A DNA stretch of 64,000 bases from Pseudarthrobacter sulfonivorans (lineage in GTDB: Bacteria; Actinomycetota; Actinomycetes; Actinomycetales; Micrococcaceae), in assembly GCF_014712225.1 (NCBI RefSeq), contig NZ_JACXBW010000009.1, positions 124,001-188,000 of the forward strand, given 5' to 3'. The notes below the pieces were generated by a model, which saw only the letters and a list, made by a program, of their open reading frames with translations, was not told the origin of the DNA and made no database searches. This document shows positions 36,777 through 46,010 of this stretch, in pieces. Numbering within the stretch: the stretch's first letter is position 1; every line of letters begins with the position of its first letter. A program made the translations under genes and the position numbers.

Positions 36777-37376
36777 TCAGCGGCGTGCGGCCTTCCGGGC
36801 AGCATTCTTGAGTGCCTTACGGGAGACGGGCTTCAGGGCCTTGCGGGCGGCTTCATCAGCGAGGGCCTGGTTGCGGCGGGCATCGATGATGTCGTTCCAC
36901 AGCGTCGTCGCAAAAACACCGCCCTCGCGGGCGTACACGTCGTAGGGGTAGCCAGCAAAGATGGACGGCGTGGTGCTGCCCGTTGGCAGGTCCTTCCCTG
37001 TTACCTCCGCCACGGCGTCGGCAATGGCCCAGGTCCGGGTCAGGTGACGGGTCAGGTTTTCCTCAACAAAGATATTCGCATCAGTTGCTGCAGCGGCGCG
37101 CTTCATGAGTGACTCCAGCTCTCCGGCCACGGAACGGGCGGCCACTTTTTCCACCAGCTGTGAACCCGACTTGAGGTCCCCGGCGAAAGCATCCACTTCC
37201 TCACGCCAGTCGGTGGTTTCGCGGAACTTCTTCCACGTGGGGAACCAGATAATGCTGCCCGTTGCGTGGTTGTGGATGTGCTGGAGTCCGCTGTTCTTCT
37301 CCGTCGCAGCATGGTCATGGCCGGCAGTGTCCGCCTCGGCGAGGAGGTCTGCGAGGGTGGTGGATGTGGCGCTCAT
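36777..37376 (-). CDS. Conserved-looking hypothetical protein with basic tail
   Basis: 199 residues from the ATG at 37376; a TTG at 37430 would add 18 residues. No family recognised. The N-terminal part (ATEKNSGLQHIHNHATGSIIWFPTWKKF) and the middle (LTRTWAIADAVAEVTG, SIFAGYPYDVYAREGGVFATTLWNDIIDARR) look folded, with no signal peptide or membrane helix. The last ~25 residues are Arg/Lys/Ala-rich (KALKPVSRKALKNAARKAARR), like nucleic-acid-binding tails. Codon use is like its neighbours. It is divergent from the MBL-fold gene. Function unknown. Confidence 0.75.
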   Translation of the reverse strand: MSATSTTLADLLAEADTAGHDHAATEKNSGLQHIHNHATGSIIWFPTWKKFRETTDWREEVDAFAGDLKSGSQLVEKVAARSVAGELESLMKRAAAATDANIFVEENLTRHLTRTWAIADAVAEVTGKDLPTGSTTPSIFAGYPYDVYAREGGVFATTLWNDIIDARRNQALADEAARKALKPVSRKALKNAARKAARR

Positions 37377-37513
37377 GGTGTCTGGCTTCGGCTTCCTGCT
37401 GGAGATTATTTGGTCTTCACTGGTGGTCAACCCCGGCCGTGCTCTGTTCTATTCCGGCAGTGAACGGCGGCAACGCAGCCGAGAATGCGAAGAGACGATG
37501 CAAAGATGGGACG

Positions 37514-38308
37514 GTGACTCCAGCTTCCAACCCCATCCTGCAGCGCAGCTCCGCCCTGACGCAGTTCATCCTGGCGCCCAACCCCGGGCCGATGAGCCTC
37601 GACGGCACCAACTCCTACGTGATCTCGGCCGCCGAAGCCGACGCTTCGGTGGTGGTGGATCCGGGCCCCGCGGATGAAGGGCACCTCCGACGGCTCGCGG
37701 ACCTCGGCCGCGTGGAACTGATCCTGGTGACGCACCGCCACGCAGACCACACTGCGGGCTCGGTGCGGCTGCAGGAACTTACCGGCGCCCCGGTGCGGGC
37801 GGCGGACCCCCGGCACTGCCACGGCGGCGAACCGCTGCGGGACGGTGAAACCATCAGGGCGGCCGGGGTCTCCATCCAGGTATTGGCCACGCCGGGACAC
37901 ACCTCGGATTCGGTGTGCTTTCACCTGCCCGACGACGGTGCGCACGGCTCCGTGCTGACCGGCGACACCATCCTGGGCCGCGGGACCACCATGCTCGACT
38001 ACCCGGATGGCGCACTGGGCGATTATCTTGAGTCTTTGGACCTGCTTGAAGCCATCGGGCAGGCCGCTGTCCTGCCCGCGCACGGGCCCGTGCTTCCTTC
38101 CCTTGAAGCCATTGCCCGTGCCTACCGCGGGCACCGCCTCGAAAGACTGGGGCAGATCCGGGAAGCGCTGCAACGGCTTGGCCGCGACGCCACCGTAGCC
38201 GCGGTGGCAGACGCAGTTTACGCCGACGTCGAACCTTCCGTCAGGCGGGCCGCCGAGATGTCGGTGGCCGCCCAGCTGGATTACCTCCGTGGACGGGCCG
38301 GAGGCTGA
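37514..38308 (+). CDS. Metallo-beta-lactamase-fold hydrolase (LACTB2/glyoxalase II-like)
   Basis: 264 residues from GTG 37514, the nearest start before the conserved fold begins at FILAPNPGPMSLDGTNSYVI. Zinc ligands are visible: HRHADHTAG, the His in LATPGHTSDS, the Asp in LTGDTILGRG, and the His in LPAHGPVL. The C-terminal helical segment (HRLERLGQIREALQRLG) resembles that of LACTB2-type RNases and related hydrolases. Substrate could be a nucleic acid or a thioester. The longer frame upstream overlaps the divergent gene and is unlikely. Confidence 0.85.
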   Translation: MTPASNPILQRSSALTQFILAPNPGPMSLDGTNSYVISAAEADASVVVDPGPADEGHLRRLADLGRVELILVTHRHADHTAGSVRLQELTGAPVRAADPRHCHGGEPLRDGETIRAAGVSIQVLATPGHTSDSVCFHLPDDGAHGSVLTGDTILGRGTTMLDYPDGALGDYLESLDLLEAIGQAAVLPAHGPVLPSLEAIARAYRGHRLERLGQIREALQRLGRDATVAAVADAVYADVEPSVRRAAEMSVAAQLDYLRGRAGG

Positions 38309-38350
38309 CCGGAACGAAGGCCAACGGGTCAAGACTGTAGGCTGTTCACC

Positions 38351-39127
38351 ATGCGTATTGCCCGGTTTGTAGTCGATTCTGATCCCCTCTATGGCGTTGT
38401 TGAAGGCGAGTCCGGCAGTGAGGAGATCACTGTCATCAATGGCGACCCTTTCTTCAACGGTGTGGAGCGCACCCACGTCAAGCACAAGCTCGAGGATGTC
38501 CGGCTCCTGGCCCCCATCATTCCGCGCAGCAAGGTCATCGGCGTCGGCCGCAACTTCGTGGAGCACGCTGCCGAACTGGGCAACGAAGTCCCCGCCCAGC
38601 CCCTGCTGTTCCTGAAGCCCAACACTGCCGTCGTGGGCCCGAACGATCCCATTGTGCTGCCGGACTTCTCGGAGGAAGTTTCCTTCGAGGCTGAGCTGTG
38701 CGTAGTCATCGGGCGGATCTGCAAGGACGTCCCGGAAGAGCGCGTTGATGACGTGATCTTCGGCTACACCTGCGGCAATGACCTCACCGCGCGCGACGTC
38801 CAGAAAACGGACCTGCAGTGGGCGCGCGCCAAAGGCTTCGACACCTCAGCGCCGCTGGGCCCGTGGATCGAAACCGAACTGGACACCGAAGACCTGCAGA
38901 TCCAGGGCCGGCTCAACGGAGACCTGCGGCAGGACGGCAGCACCAGCCAGATGATCCGCGGCGTCCGGGAGCTGGTCTCCATCGTCTCGCAGGCGTTCAC
39001 GCTGCTGCCCGGCGACGTCATCATGACCGGCACCCCCGCGGGTGTGGGGCTGGTGCAGGCCGGCGACCGGTACGAAGTCGAGATCGAAGGCATCGGACGC
39101 CTCTCCAACCCGGTGGTCCGCCGCTGA
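38351..39127 (+). CDS. Fumarylacetoacetate hydrolase-family protein
   Basis: 258 residues. The FAH fold covers the C-terminal ~200 residues: VIGVGRNFVEHAAELGNEVP, then FSEEVSFEAELCVVIGRICKDV with the Glu pair and NDLTARDVQ with the Asp that together bind the divalent metal, and VIMTGTPAGVG near the end. Members hydrolyse or decarboxylate acylpyruvates, oxaloacetate or open-ring catechol products. No aromatic catabolism genes are nearby; gltX is 60 bases downstream, a pairing I know from other actinobacteria. Specific substrate unassigned. Confidence 0.88.
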   Translation: MRIARFVVDSDPLYGVVEGESGSEEITVINGDPFFNGVERTHVKHKLEDVRLLAPIIPRSKVIGVGRNFVEHAAELGNEVPAQPLLFLKPNTAVVGPNDPIVLPDFSEEVSFEAELCVVIGRICKDVPEERVDDVIFGYTCGNDLTARDVQKTDLQWARAKGFDTSAPLGPWIETELDTEDLQIQGRLNGDLRQDGSTSQMIRGVRELVSIVSQAFTLLPGDVIMTGTPAGVGLVQAGDRYEVEIEGIGRLSNPVVRR

Positions 39128-39187
39128 CCGGTCGCGCCTTCACCCGGGCCCGGCTACTCCGCGGCAAGCGGTAAAGTTGGAGCCACT

Positions 39188-40702
39188 ATGACTACTGCTT
39201 CTGCGTCGACTGCTGCCTCCGTCCCGTCCGTCACTGCCGAAACTCCGGTGCGTGTCCGGTTTTGCCCTTCGCCTACCGGAACACCGCACGTAGGGCTTAT
39301 CCGGACAGCTCTGTTCAACTGGGCCCACGCCAAGCACACCAAGGGCACGTTCGTGTTCCGGATCGAGGATACGGACGCAGCACGCGACTCCGAAGAGAGC
39401 TACCAGCAGCTGCTGGAGGCCCTGAAGTGGCTGGGGATCACCTGGGAAGAGGGCGTGGAGGTCGGGGGCCCGCATGAGCCGTACCGCCAGTCACAGCGGC
39501 TGGACCTGTACAAGGACGTCGTCGCGAAGCTCCTTGAGGCCGGTTACGCCTACGAATGCTATTCCTCGCCCGAAGAGGTGGAAGCGCGCCACCGTGCCGC
39601 GGGCCGCGACCCCAAGCTCGGCTACGACAATTTCGACCGCGAACTTACCGAAGAGCAGATGGCCGCCTTCAAGGCCGAGGGCCGCAAGCCCGTCCTTCGC
39701 GTCCGGATGCCTGACGAGGACGTTGTCTTCACCGACCTGGTCCGGGGCGACATCACGTTCAAAGCCGGCAGCATCCCGGACTACGTCATTGTCCGCGCCG
39801 ACGGCTCGCCGCTGTACACGCTGGTAAACCCGGTTGACGACGCCCTGATGGGCATCACCCACGTCCTGCGCGGTGAGGACCTCCTGTCCTCCACGCCCCG
39901 CCAGGTGGTGCTGATCCGCTACCTCATCGAAATCGGCGTCGCCAGCTACCTGCCCCTCTTTGGCCACCTCCCGTACGTCATGGGGGAGGGCAACAAGAAA
40001 CTCTCCAAGCGTGACCCGCAGTCCAACCTGTTCCTGCTGCGCGACCGCGGGTTCATTCCGGAGGGCCTGCTGAACTACCTCTCGCTGCTGGGCTGGAGCC
40101 TGTCCGCCGATGAGGACATCTTCACTGTGGACCAGTTGATTGAATACTTTGATGTCAAGGACGTGCTCGCAAACCCGGCACGTTTCGACATCAAAAAGGC
40201 GGAGGCCATCAACGGCACCCACATCCGCATGCTCAACCCCGAAGACTTCCGTGCCCGGCTTGTCCCGTACCTGCGGACCGCCGGTTTCGTGGGGGAGGAG
40301 CTCACGGCACGCCAGGAGGAAATCCTCACGGAAGCCGCACCCCTGATCCAGGAACGCGTAACCCTGCTGGGCGAAGCGCCGGAGATGCTCGGGTTCCTGT
40401 TCAAGCCCGACGACGCCATCGACATCGCCGATGATGCCCGCAAGGGCCTGCCGGCCAACCTGGCTGAAGTCCTGGACGCCGCCCTGGCGGCCCTGGAACC
40501 TGTCCAGGACTGGACCCCGGAGAACATCCAGGCAGCCTTGAAGCAGGCGCTCGTGGAGGACCTCGGCATCAAACCCCGGCTGGCCTTTGGACCGGTGCGC
40601 ACTGCCATGTCCGGACGCCGCATCTCGCCGCCGCTGTTTGAGTCCATGGTGATCCTGGGCAAGGACTCATCCCTGAGCCGGCTCCGTACCTTCCGCGGCT
40701 GA
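39188..40702 (+). CDS. gltX: Glutamyl-tRNA synthetase
   Basis: 504 residues. It charges tRNA-Glu and, in organisms without glutaminyl-tRNA synthetase, also tRNA-Gln as an intermediate. The HIGH-like motif is [25 protein letters not shown], and KLSKR is at residues 271-275. The TIED-like segment [12 protein letters not shown] is intact. A short Ser/Thr/Ala N-terminus of ~18 residues precedes the fold. It overlaps the HAD gene by one base. tRNA-Gln and tRNA-Glu follow at 41.6 and 41.8 kb, and GltX is the known target of HipA in E. coli. Confidence 0.97.
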   Translation: MTTASASTAASVPSVTAETPVRVRFCPSPTGTPHVGLIRTALFNWAHAKHTKGTFVFRIEDTDAARDSEESYQQLLEALKWLGITWEEGVEVGGPHEPYRQSQRLDLYKDVVAKLLEAGYAYECYSSPEEVEARHRAAGRDPKLGYDNFDRELTEEQMAAFKAEGRKPVLRVRMPDEDVVFTDLVRGDITFKAGSIPDYVIVRADGSPLYTLVNPVDDALMGITHVLRGEDLLSSTPRQVVLIRYLIEIGVASYLPLFGHLPYVMGEGNKKLSKRDPQSNLFLLRDRGFIPEGLLNYLSLLGWSLSADEDIFTVDQLIEYFDVKDVLANPARFDIKKAEAINGTHIRMLNPEDFRARLVPYLRTAGFVGEELTARQEEILTEAAPLIQERVTLLGEAPEMLGFLFKPDDAIDIADDARKGLPANLAEVLDAALAALEPVQDWTPENIQAALKQALVEDLGIKPRLAFGPVRTAMSGRRISPPLFESMVILGKDSSLSRLRTFRG

Positions 40703-41439
40703 TGACCATGGCAGGCACGGCAGTGGGCAGCGTCCTAAGGACACGCTTCGGGACCATCCGGGGTGTCCTCTTCGACATCGATGACACCCTGGTTGATCTC
40801 GAATACGCCATGACCACCGCCCTGCGCGAGGTCAGCGAACACCTTTTGCCCGGTCTGGACCAGACCGGCTGGGAGCGTTTCGGCAGGATTTTCACGCACG
40901 AGACGACGCACTACTACGACAGGTACCTGACGGGCGAGCTGACCTTCAATGACCAGCGCCTGCTGCGGGGCCGGGCCGCCCTGGGGCACTTCGGGGTGGA
41001 GCTTGCCGACGGCGAAGAGGCTCACCGGTGGCTGACCGCTTACAGCGAGCTGCAGCCGGCGTATGTCCGTGCTTTTGAGGACGTCCTTCCGCTCCTTGAC
41101 GTGCTGGACGCAGCCGGCATCCCCTATGGCGCCGTCAGCAACAACGTGCACGACTACCAGCGCGCAAAGCTCGACGCCGCGGGGCTGGAGCGCGTGGGCC
41201 GGCTGGTCGGCACGGACACCGTAGGGGTGGCCAAGCCGGAGCCCGCCATCTACCTTGAAGGCGTCCGACTCCTGGGGACCGCCCCGAAGGAGACGCTCTA
41301 CGTGGGTGACAACAGGCTGCTGGACGCCCAGGGTTCGACGGCGGCAGGGCTGGTGGGCGTCTGGCTTAACAGGGCGGGGGAGACCGCGCCCGGGTTTGAG
41401 GGCCATGAGGTCGCCTCGCTGGCTCAGCTGCTGGCCTAG
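40702..41439 (+). CDS. HAD-family hydrolase
   Basis: 245 residues. The ATG overlaps the gltX stop (TGATG), implying translational coupling. Motif I is VLFDIDDTLVDLEYAM, with the nucleophile and acid-base aspartates. The cap domain follows, then motif II AVSNNV, motif III Lys in GVAKPEPAIY and motif IV VGDNRLLDAQGSTAAG. This is the phosphatase-type HAD pattern (YjjG/PGP-like), probably acting on a small phosphate ester. A housekeeping or metabolite-repair role is plausible; substrate unknown. Confidence 0.9.
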   Translation: MTMAGTAVGSVLRTRFGTIRGVLFDIDDTLVDLEYAMTTALREVSEHLLPGLDQTGWERFGRIFTHETTHYYDRYLTGELTFNDQRLLRGRAALGHFGVELADGEEAHRWLTAYSELQPAYVRAFEDVLPLLDVLDAAGIPYGAVSNNVHDYQRAKLDAAGLERVGRLVGTDTVGVAKPEPAIYLEGVRLLGTAPKETLYVGDNRLLDAQGSTAAGLVGVWLNRAGETAPGFEGHEVASLAQLLA

Positions 41440-41484
41440 CTGACGGGCCGGAGCGGGCCCCGACAGTCCGCTCCGGCCGCCGAT

Positions 41485-41513
41485 TTGTGCCAACGAAAAG
41501 TCTCGGGTAGAGT
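41485..41513 (+). promoter_or_regulatory. tRNA-Gln promoter
   Basis: TTGTGC (41485-41490) and TAGAGT (41508-41513) are spaced by 17 bases, with the predicted start about 58 bases before the tRNA. The -10 is identical to that of the tRNA-Lys promoter. Confidence 0.6.
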
Positions 41514-41578
41514 AATTTCTCGTGCTGAGGCGCACGGAGCGCAGGTTGAAGCCTGAAACTCCGGCCCGAAAGTATCAT

Positions 41579-41650
41579 TGGGATATGGTGTAATTGGCAA
41601 CACTACGGTTTCTGGTACCGTCATTCTAGGTTCGAGTCCTGGTATCCCAG
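41579..41650 (+). tRNA. tRNA-Gln (anticodon CTG)
   Basis: 72 bases. Acceptor TGGGATA pairs with TATCCCA. The anticodon stem-loop ACGGT-TTCTGGT-ACCGT gives anticodon CTG, for CAG. The T arm is CTAGGTTCGAGTCCTGG. Discriminator G; CCA is not encoded. Confidence 0.96.
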
Positions 41651-41694
41651 CTCTGGTTCAGGCGCTGAAAATGCGCTGATGATCAGGGGTTTCA

Positions 41695-41756
41695 GGCCGG
41701 TTCGCCGATTTGAAACACTCGCTCAGTATATGAAATACTCACTGAGCAAACCGGCC
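41695..41756 (+). repeat. Nested inverted repeats between tRNA-Gln and tRNA-Glu
   Basis: GGCCGGTT (41695-41702) and AACCGGCC (41749-41756) enclose a second perfect pair, GCTCAGT/ACTGAGC (41721-41727, 41741-41747). A direct repeat TGAAAyACTCrCT also occurs inside (41711 and 41731). The RNA would fold as a two-stage hairpin. Confidence 0.5.
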
Positions 41757-41794
41757 AAAAACCGGTTGGAAGTGAAAGCTTCCTGGAAGTACGC

Positions 41795-41867
41795 GGCCCC
41801 ATCGTATAGCGGCCTAGTACGCTGCCCTCTCACGGCGGTAACGCGGGTTCGAATCCCGCTGGGGTCA
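41795..41867 (+). tRNA. tRNA-Glu (anticodon CTC)
   Basis: 73 bases. Acceptor GGCCCCA pairs with TGGGGTC through one G-U. The anticodon stem-loop CTGCC-CTCTCAC-GGCGG gives anticodon CTC, for GAG. The T arm is GCGGGTTCGAATCCCGC. Discriminator A; CCA is not encoded. A strong terminator follows. Confidence 0.96.
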
Positions 41868-41874
41868 CAATATG

Positions 41875-41910
41875 ACGGTCCCGGGCATCAGCCCGGGGCC
41901 GTTTTTCTTT
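41875..41910 (+). terminator. Terminator after tRNA-Glu
   Basis: ACGGTCCCGGGC (41875-41886) pairs with GCCCGGGGCCGT (41891-41902) with one wobble and an ATCA loop, followed by TTTTCTTT. Confidence 0.85.
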
Positions 41911-41923
41911 GGCTGAACACGTG

Positions 41924-43783
41924 ATGCACGGACGGGATGGACACCTGGACTGGCATGATGATGCTGTGACCCCTTCCGACGGTTCGCCACCACAGCCACC
42001 TCCGCCGCCGCGACGCGCACCACGCAGCCAGCCTGCCCGCCCGGCAGACCACGTTGCACTGGCCGCCGTGGGCCTGCTGGAGGCAGTGCGTGAGGATCTT
42101 TCCGCAGTCTCACTGCCCCTGGCACTGGCTGATGCAGGGCAGGCCCGGACGGAGGTCCGGAATACGGTGGCCCAGCTGGATGACTACATTCTGCCGCGGT
42201 ACCGCAGCCTGGACGCCCCGCTGCTCGCCGTCGTCGGGGGTTCCACCGGTGCCGGCAAGTCAACACTGGTCAACGCCCTCGTGGGGCACCCCGTCACTCG
42301 TTCCGGTGCCATCAGGCCCACCACGCGGCAACCCATCCTGTTGCACCATCCCGCCGATGCCGGCTGGTTCGAAGGCCAACGCGTGCTGCCTGGCCTCAGC
42401 CGGATCCGGGGCACCATCTCGTCGGAACCACTCCCGGCCAGCCAGGCTGGGGCAACTCCGGATGCCGAGGCCATTTCCTCACTCGTCCTCGTGGCGGACC
42501 AGGCCGTCCCGCAGGGGATCGCGCTGCTGGACGCCCCCGACGTCGACTCCATTTCCGATGACAACCGCAGGCTGGCCGGACAACTCCTGGCCGCCGCGGA
42601 CCTCTGGGTCTTCGTCACCACGGCCAACCGCTACGCGGACGCGGTTCCGTGGAAGCTGCTCCTGGACGCGTCCTCGAGGGACATCATGGTTGCCGTCGTG
42701 CTGGACCGCGTGCCTGCCGAGGCCGAAGCCGAAGTCAGCGCCGATCTTCGCGGGTTGCTGCAGAAGGAAGGCCTGGGAGCGGCCAGGGTGTTCGTGGTGC
42801 CGGAGACCGTCCTGGATGGCCTGGGCATGCTGCCGCCTCATTCCGTGGAGCAGCTGCAGGTCTGGCTGAGGAATCTTGCCGCTGATGCGGCGGGACGTTC
42901 CGAGATTGCCCGCCGGACGCTGAACGGGACGGTAAAGGCCTTGGCCGGGAGGGTCAGCGCTGTGGCTGAGGCGGTCCATGGTCAGGAGCGCGTCGCCGCA
43001 TCGCTCCGGGCCGACGCGGAGGCCGCCTACCGCGACGCCGTTGCCAGGATCCTGAATGCCACCAAGGACGGCTCGCTGCTTCGCGGCGAAGTGCTGGCGC
43101 GCTGGCAGGACTTTGTGGGGACGGGTGAGTTTTTCCGGACGCTGGAGCAGAACGTTGGACGGCTGCGGGACAGGTTGGGTGCGTTCTTCCGGGGCGAGCC
43201 CACGCCGGCGGTCCGGGTTGAAGTGGCCATCGAAACAGGACTGCAGGCCGTCATCCTGGATGAAGCCGCCAACGCCGGCGAAGATACGGACCAGCGCTGG
43301 CGCTCGGACCCGGCCGGCCGCGCGTTGTTGGGTACCGATGACCTGTCCGGAACCAGCCCGGGGTTCGCCGACGCGACCGCGGCCGAGATCAGGGCCTGGC
43401 AGGCCGGCCTGATGGAGCTGATCCGCACGGAGGGGCAGGGGAAACGTACCCAGGCGCGGTGGCTCTCGTTCGGGATCAACGGGCTGGGCGCCGCTCTCAT
43501 GATCGTGGTGTTTTCCATGACGGCCGGCCTCACCGGGCTGGAGATCGGCGTGGCAGGCGGCACCGCCATCGTGGGCCAGAGACTGCTCGAGGCAATATTC
43601 GGTGAGGACGCCGTCCGCAGGCTTGCCCAGACGGCCAGGGATGACCTCCATGCCCGCTGCCAGCGGTTGCTGGAGGCGGAGCAGCAGAAGTTCCTCGGGC
43701 GCCTCCCGGCAGGCGGCACGGCTGCCTCCCATACCCTCGCGGACCATGCCGCAAACCTCGCCCGGCTGGCGGAGCGCACATGA
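41924..43783 (+). CDS. Dynamin-like membrane GTPase, first of pair
   Basis: About 619 residues from ATG 41924. The start is uncertain: a TTG at 41909 lies inside the tRNA terminator, and GTG 41966 is also possible. A Pro-rich N-terminus precedes the G domain. P-loop GSTGAGKS is at ~106-113, the G2 Thr in RPTTRQP, and G3 reads LLDAPDVDS. A helical middle region includes RVAASLRADAEAAYRDAVARIL. Two adjacent hydrophobic stretches near residues 510-550 (INGLGAALMIVVFSMTAGLTGLEIGVAGGTAIV) suggest a membrane hairpin. It overlaps the second GTPase by four bases. This fits the paired bacterial dynamin-like proteins such as Streptomyces DynA/DynB, which act at division septa. Confidence 0.72.
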   Translation: MHGRDGHLDWHDDAVTPSDGSPPQPPPPPRRAPRSQPARPADHVALAAVGLLEAVREDLSAVSLPLALADAGQARTEVRNTVAQLDDYILPRYRSLDAPLLAVVGGSTGAGKSTLVNALVGHPVTRSGAIRPTTRQPILLHHPADAGWFEGQRVLPGLSRIRGTISSEPLPASQAGATPDAEAISSLVLVADQAVPQGIALLDAPDVDSISDDNRRLAGQLLAAADLWVFVTTANRYADAVPWKLLLDASSRDIMVAVVLDRVPAEAEAEVSADLRGLLQKEGLGAARVFVVPETVLDGLGMLPPHSVEQLQVWLRNLAADAAGRSEIARRTLNGTVKALAGRVSAVAEAVHGQERVAASLRADAEAAYRDAVARILNATKDGSLLRGEVLARWQDFVGTGEFFRTLEQNVGRLRDRLGAFFRGEPTPAVRVEVAIETGLQAVILDEAANAGEDTDQRWRSDPAGRALLGTDDLSGTSPGFADATAAEIRAWQAGLMELIRTEGQGKRTQARWLSFGINGLGAALMIVVFSMTAGLTGLEIGVAGGTAIVGQRLLEAIFGEDAVRRLAQTARDDLHARCQRLLEAEQQKFLGRLPAGGTAASHTLADHAANLARLAERT

Positions 43784-45396
43784 GCCGCCACGGCGCTGCC
43801 CGTGACGCATCCCAGCTGGACCGCAGGTTGGCGGCCCTGAACGACGCCCGTGAACTGGCAGAGGGCGTATTGCCCGATGCCACCCTGGAGGACGTGTTCC
43901 GGCTCCTCGAACGGGCAAGCTCCCGCCGCTCCCTGTCCGCCGATCACACCGTGGTGGGCTTCTTCGGTGCCACCGGCAGCGGCAAATCGTCACTGTTCAA
44001 CGCGGTAAGCGGCGCGGAAATAGCGACGGCGGCGGCCCGCCGGCCCACCACGTCGGAACCTTTGGCGGGTGTCTGGGGAGCGGACGGCAGCGAGCCGTTG
44101 CTCGACTGGCTGGAGGTGCGTAACCGCCACCACGCCGTTCCTGTTGCGGGCTTCGCGGACGAGGGCACGGGGCTGATCCTGCTGGACCTGCCGGACTTCG
44201 ATTCCACCCGGGCGGCCAACCGCGCGATTGTGGAGCGCATGGTGGGCCTGGTTGACGTGCTGGTGTGGGTGCTGGATCCGCAGAAATACGCCGATGCCGC
44301 TGTGCATAACGACTTCCTCGCCCCCATGGCAGCCCATGGAGCCGTGACACTCGTGGTGCTGAACCAGGTCGACCGGCTGCCCGAACGGGACGTCGAGCCT
44401 GTGCTGGAGTCCCTCCGGGGGATCCTTGCCCGCGACGGACTGGGCAAAGTGCAGATCCTGGGCGCCTCCGCGCTTACAGGCATAGGCGTGGACAGGGTCC
44501 GGGGCGCCATCCGTGGGGTGGTTACACAGCGCCAGGCACTTTCGCAAAGGCTCGGTGCCGACGTCACGCGCGCCTCCCGGAAGCTCAGCGAGGTCTCGGG
44601 TGTGGGTGAGGCAGCCGGCGTCAGGCCGTCGTCCACTTCACGGCTCACGGATGAGCTCGCCACAGCAGCCAACGTGCCGCTGGTGGTCGACGCCGTGGCC
44701 ACGTCCTACCGCCTGGAATCGACACGCCGCACCGGGTGGCCGGTCACCAGGTGGCTGCTGCGCTTCAGATCCGATCCGCTGCGCCGACTCAACCTGAAGA
44801 GTTCCTCGCCATCCCAGCTCAACCGCACCTCGCTCCCGCCCGCCGGGGCCCCCGAACGCGCACGGACGGATGCGGCAGTCCGCGCGTTCGCGGACGCTGC
44901 CAGTGAGGGCGCGCCGGGGCCGTGGCGGGCGGCCATCCGCGGCGCTGCCCGTGAAGGGCGGGATGCGCTGCCGGACGCCCTGGACCAGGCCATCGCCGGG
45001 ACGGACCTGATGACCTTCCGGAAGTCCTGGTGGTGGGGCATGTTCAATGTGGTCCAGTGGCTGGCGCTGGCCATCGTGGCCGGCGGGTTGGGCTGGCTCG
45101 GCGTGCTGGCCGGACTCGCGTACCTTCAGCTGCCCGTGCCGGAAGTGCCGCGGGTCGAGGGGTGGCCCCTTCCTACCCTGATGATCGCCGGCGGCGTGGT
45201 TCTGGGTATCTTCCTGGCTCTCACCGGGAAGGTCATCGGTGCGGGAGCGGCCCGGGCGCGGGCGGCCAAGGCAAGGAAACGACTCCGGGCGGCCGTCCGT
45301 GAGGTTGCCGGGGACCTGGTGGTGGAGCCGGTGGAAATCGAGGTGAGCAGGCTCAGTTCCTTCAATACCGCGCTCAAGGCCGCAGGCGGAACGTAG
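43780..45396 (+). CDS. Dynamin-like/Era-type membrane GTPase, second of pair
   Basis: 538 residues; the ATG overlaps the previous stop (ATGA). The G domain fills residues 55-270: P-loop GATGSGKS at 63-70, the Thr in RRPTTSEP, G3 LLDLPDFDST, and G4 LVVLNQVD. After a basic linker, two membrane helices lie near residues 425-455 and 470-490 (WLALAIVAGGLGWLGVLAGLAYL; LMIAGGVVLGIFLALTG), followed by a basic cytoplasmic tail. Tandem arrangement and shared plan suggest the two proteins work as a hetero-oligomer at the membrane. Role in septation or membrane repair is inference from related pairs. Confidence 0.8.
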   Translation: MSRHGAARDASQLDRRLAALNDARELAEGVLPDATLEDVFRLLERASSRRSLSADHTVVGFFGATGSGKSSLFNAVSGAEIATAAARRPTTSEPLAGVWGADGSEPLLDWLEVRNRHHAVPVAGFADEGTGLILLDLPDFDSTRAANRAIVERMVGLVDVLVWVLDPQKYADAAVHNDFLAPMAAHGAVTLVVLNQVDRLPERDVEPVLESLRGILARDGLGKVQILGASALTGIGVDRVRGAIRGVVTQRQALSQRLGADVTRASRKLSEVSGVGEAAGVRPSSTSRLTDELATAANVPLVVDAVATSYRLESTRRTGWPVTRWLLRFRSDPLRRLNLKSSSPSQLNRTSLPPAGAPERARTDAAVRAFADAASEGAPGPWRAAIRGAAREGRDALPDALDQAIAGTDLMTFRKSWWWGMFNVVQWLALAIVAGGLGWLGVLAGLAYLQLPVPEVPRVEGWPLPTLMIAGGVVLGIFLALTGKVIGAGAARARAAKARKRLRAAVREVAGDLVVEPVEIEVSRLSSFNTALKAAGGT

Positions 45397-45399
45397 GGC

Positions 45400-45942
45400 C
45401 TATTGCGCCAAGGCTGCCGCGGCATCGCGGACCTTGATCAGGGTCCGTAGGTTCCGGGTTGTGGTGCTTGCCTTGAACTTCGCCTTGGCGGAGATCTTGC
45501 TGAAGGGGCTGTCGAGCGTTCCGCCGGCCGGAGCGAGCCAGGCCAGGGCCTCGGGGCCGAGCCGCCTCTGTTCGGTGCCGTCCAGTGCCGCCCCGGCTGC
45601 GTCCAGCTCGTCGAGCTTGGTGGTGTCCGAGGACAGCGTGATGTACGTGTGTGTCGCCTTGTCGTCTTCCGGGTAGGGGCAGGCGTCCACCAGCTCACCC
45701 ACGCGTTGTGCGGTGAGGACAACCACCCAGGCGTCATAGCCGAAGGTGCCGCGCAGGCATGTCTCAATCGTCTGCTTGACAGCCGCCGGTTCGTCCGGGC
45801 TGGCAAGCACCACGTTGCCGCTGGCCAGGAGGGTCTTGACGCCCGTGAACCCCGCGGACGCGAGTGCATCCTTGAGCTCCGCCATTTTGATGTTGATTCC
45901 GCCAACATTGATGCCGCGGAGGAAGACTGCGTAGCTGTTCAT
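45400..45942 (-). CDS. DUF1697-family protein
   Basis: 180 residues, matching the full DUF1697 domain. The first strand MNSYAVFLRGINVGG, then MAELKDALASAGFTGVKTLLASGNVV, are the family hallmark, and the C-terminal segment ends with NLRTLIKV. No signal peptide or membrane helix. Function of the family is unknown. It is convergent with the second GTPase, the two stops being three bases apart, so no separate terminator fits between them. Confidence 0.9.
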   Translation of the reverse strand: MNSYAVFLRGINVGGINIKMAELKDALASAGFTGVKTLLASGNVVLASPDEPAAVKQTIETCLRGTFGYDAWVVVLTAQRVGELVDACPYPEDDKATHTYITLSSDTTKLDELDAAGAALDGTEQRRLGPEALAWLAPAGGTLDSPFSKISAKAKFKASTTTRNLRTLIKVRDAAAALAQ

Positions 45943-46010
45943 GCGGACAGCTTAGCCATGGCGGGCCACGATGACGCCCCTGACGCTAACGCTGACGTTG
46001 CGCCAGCGTG

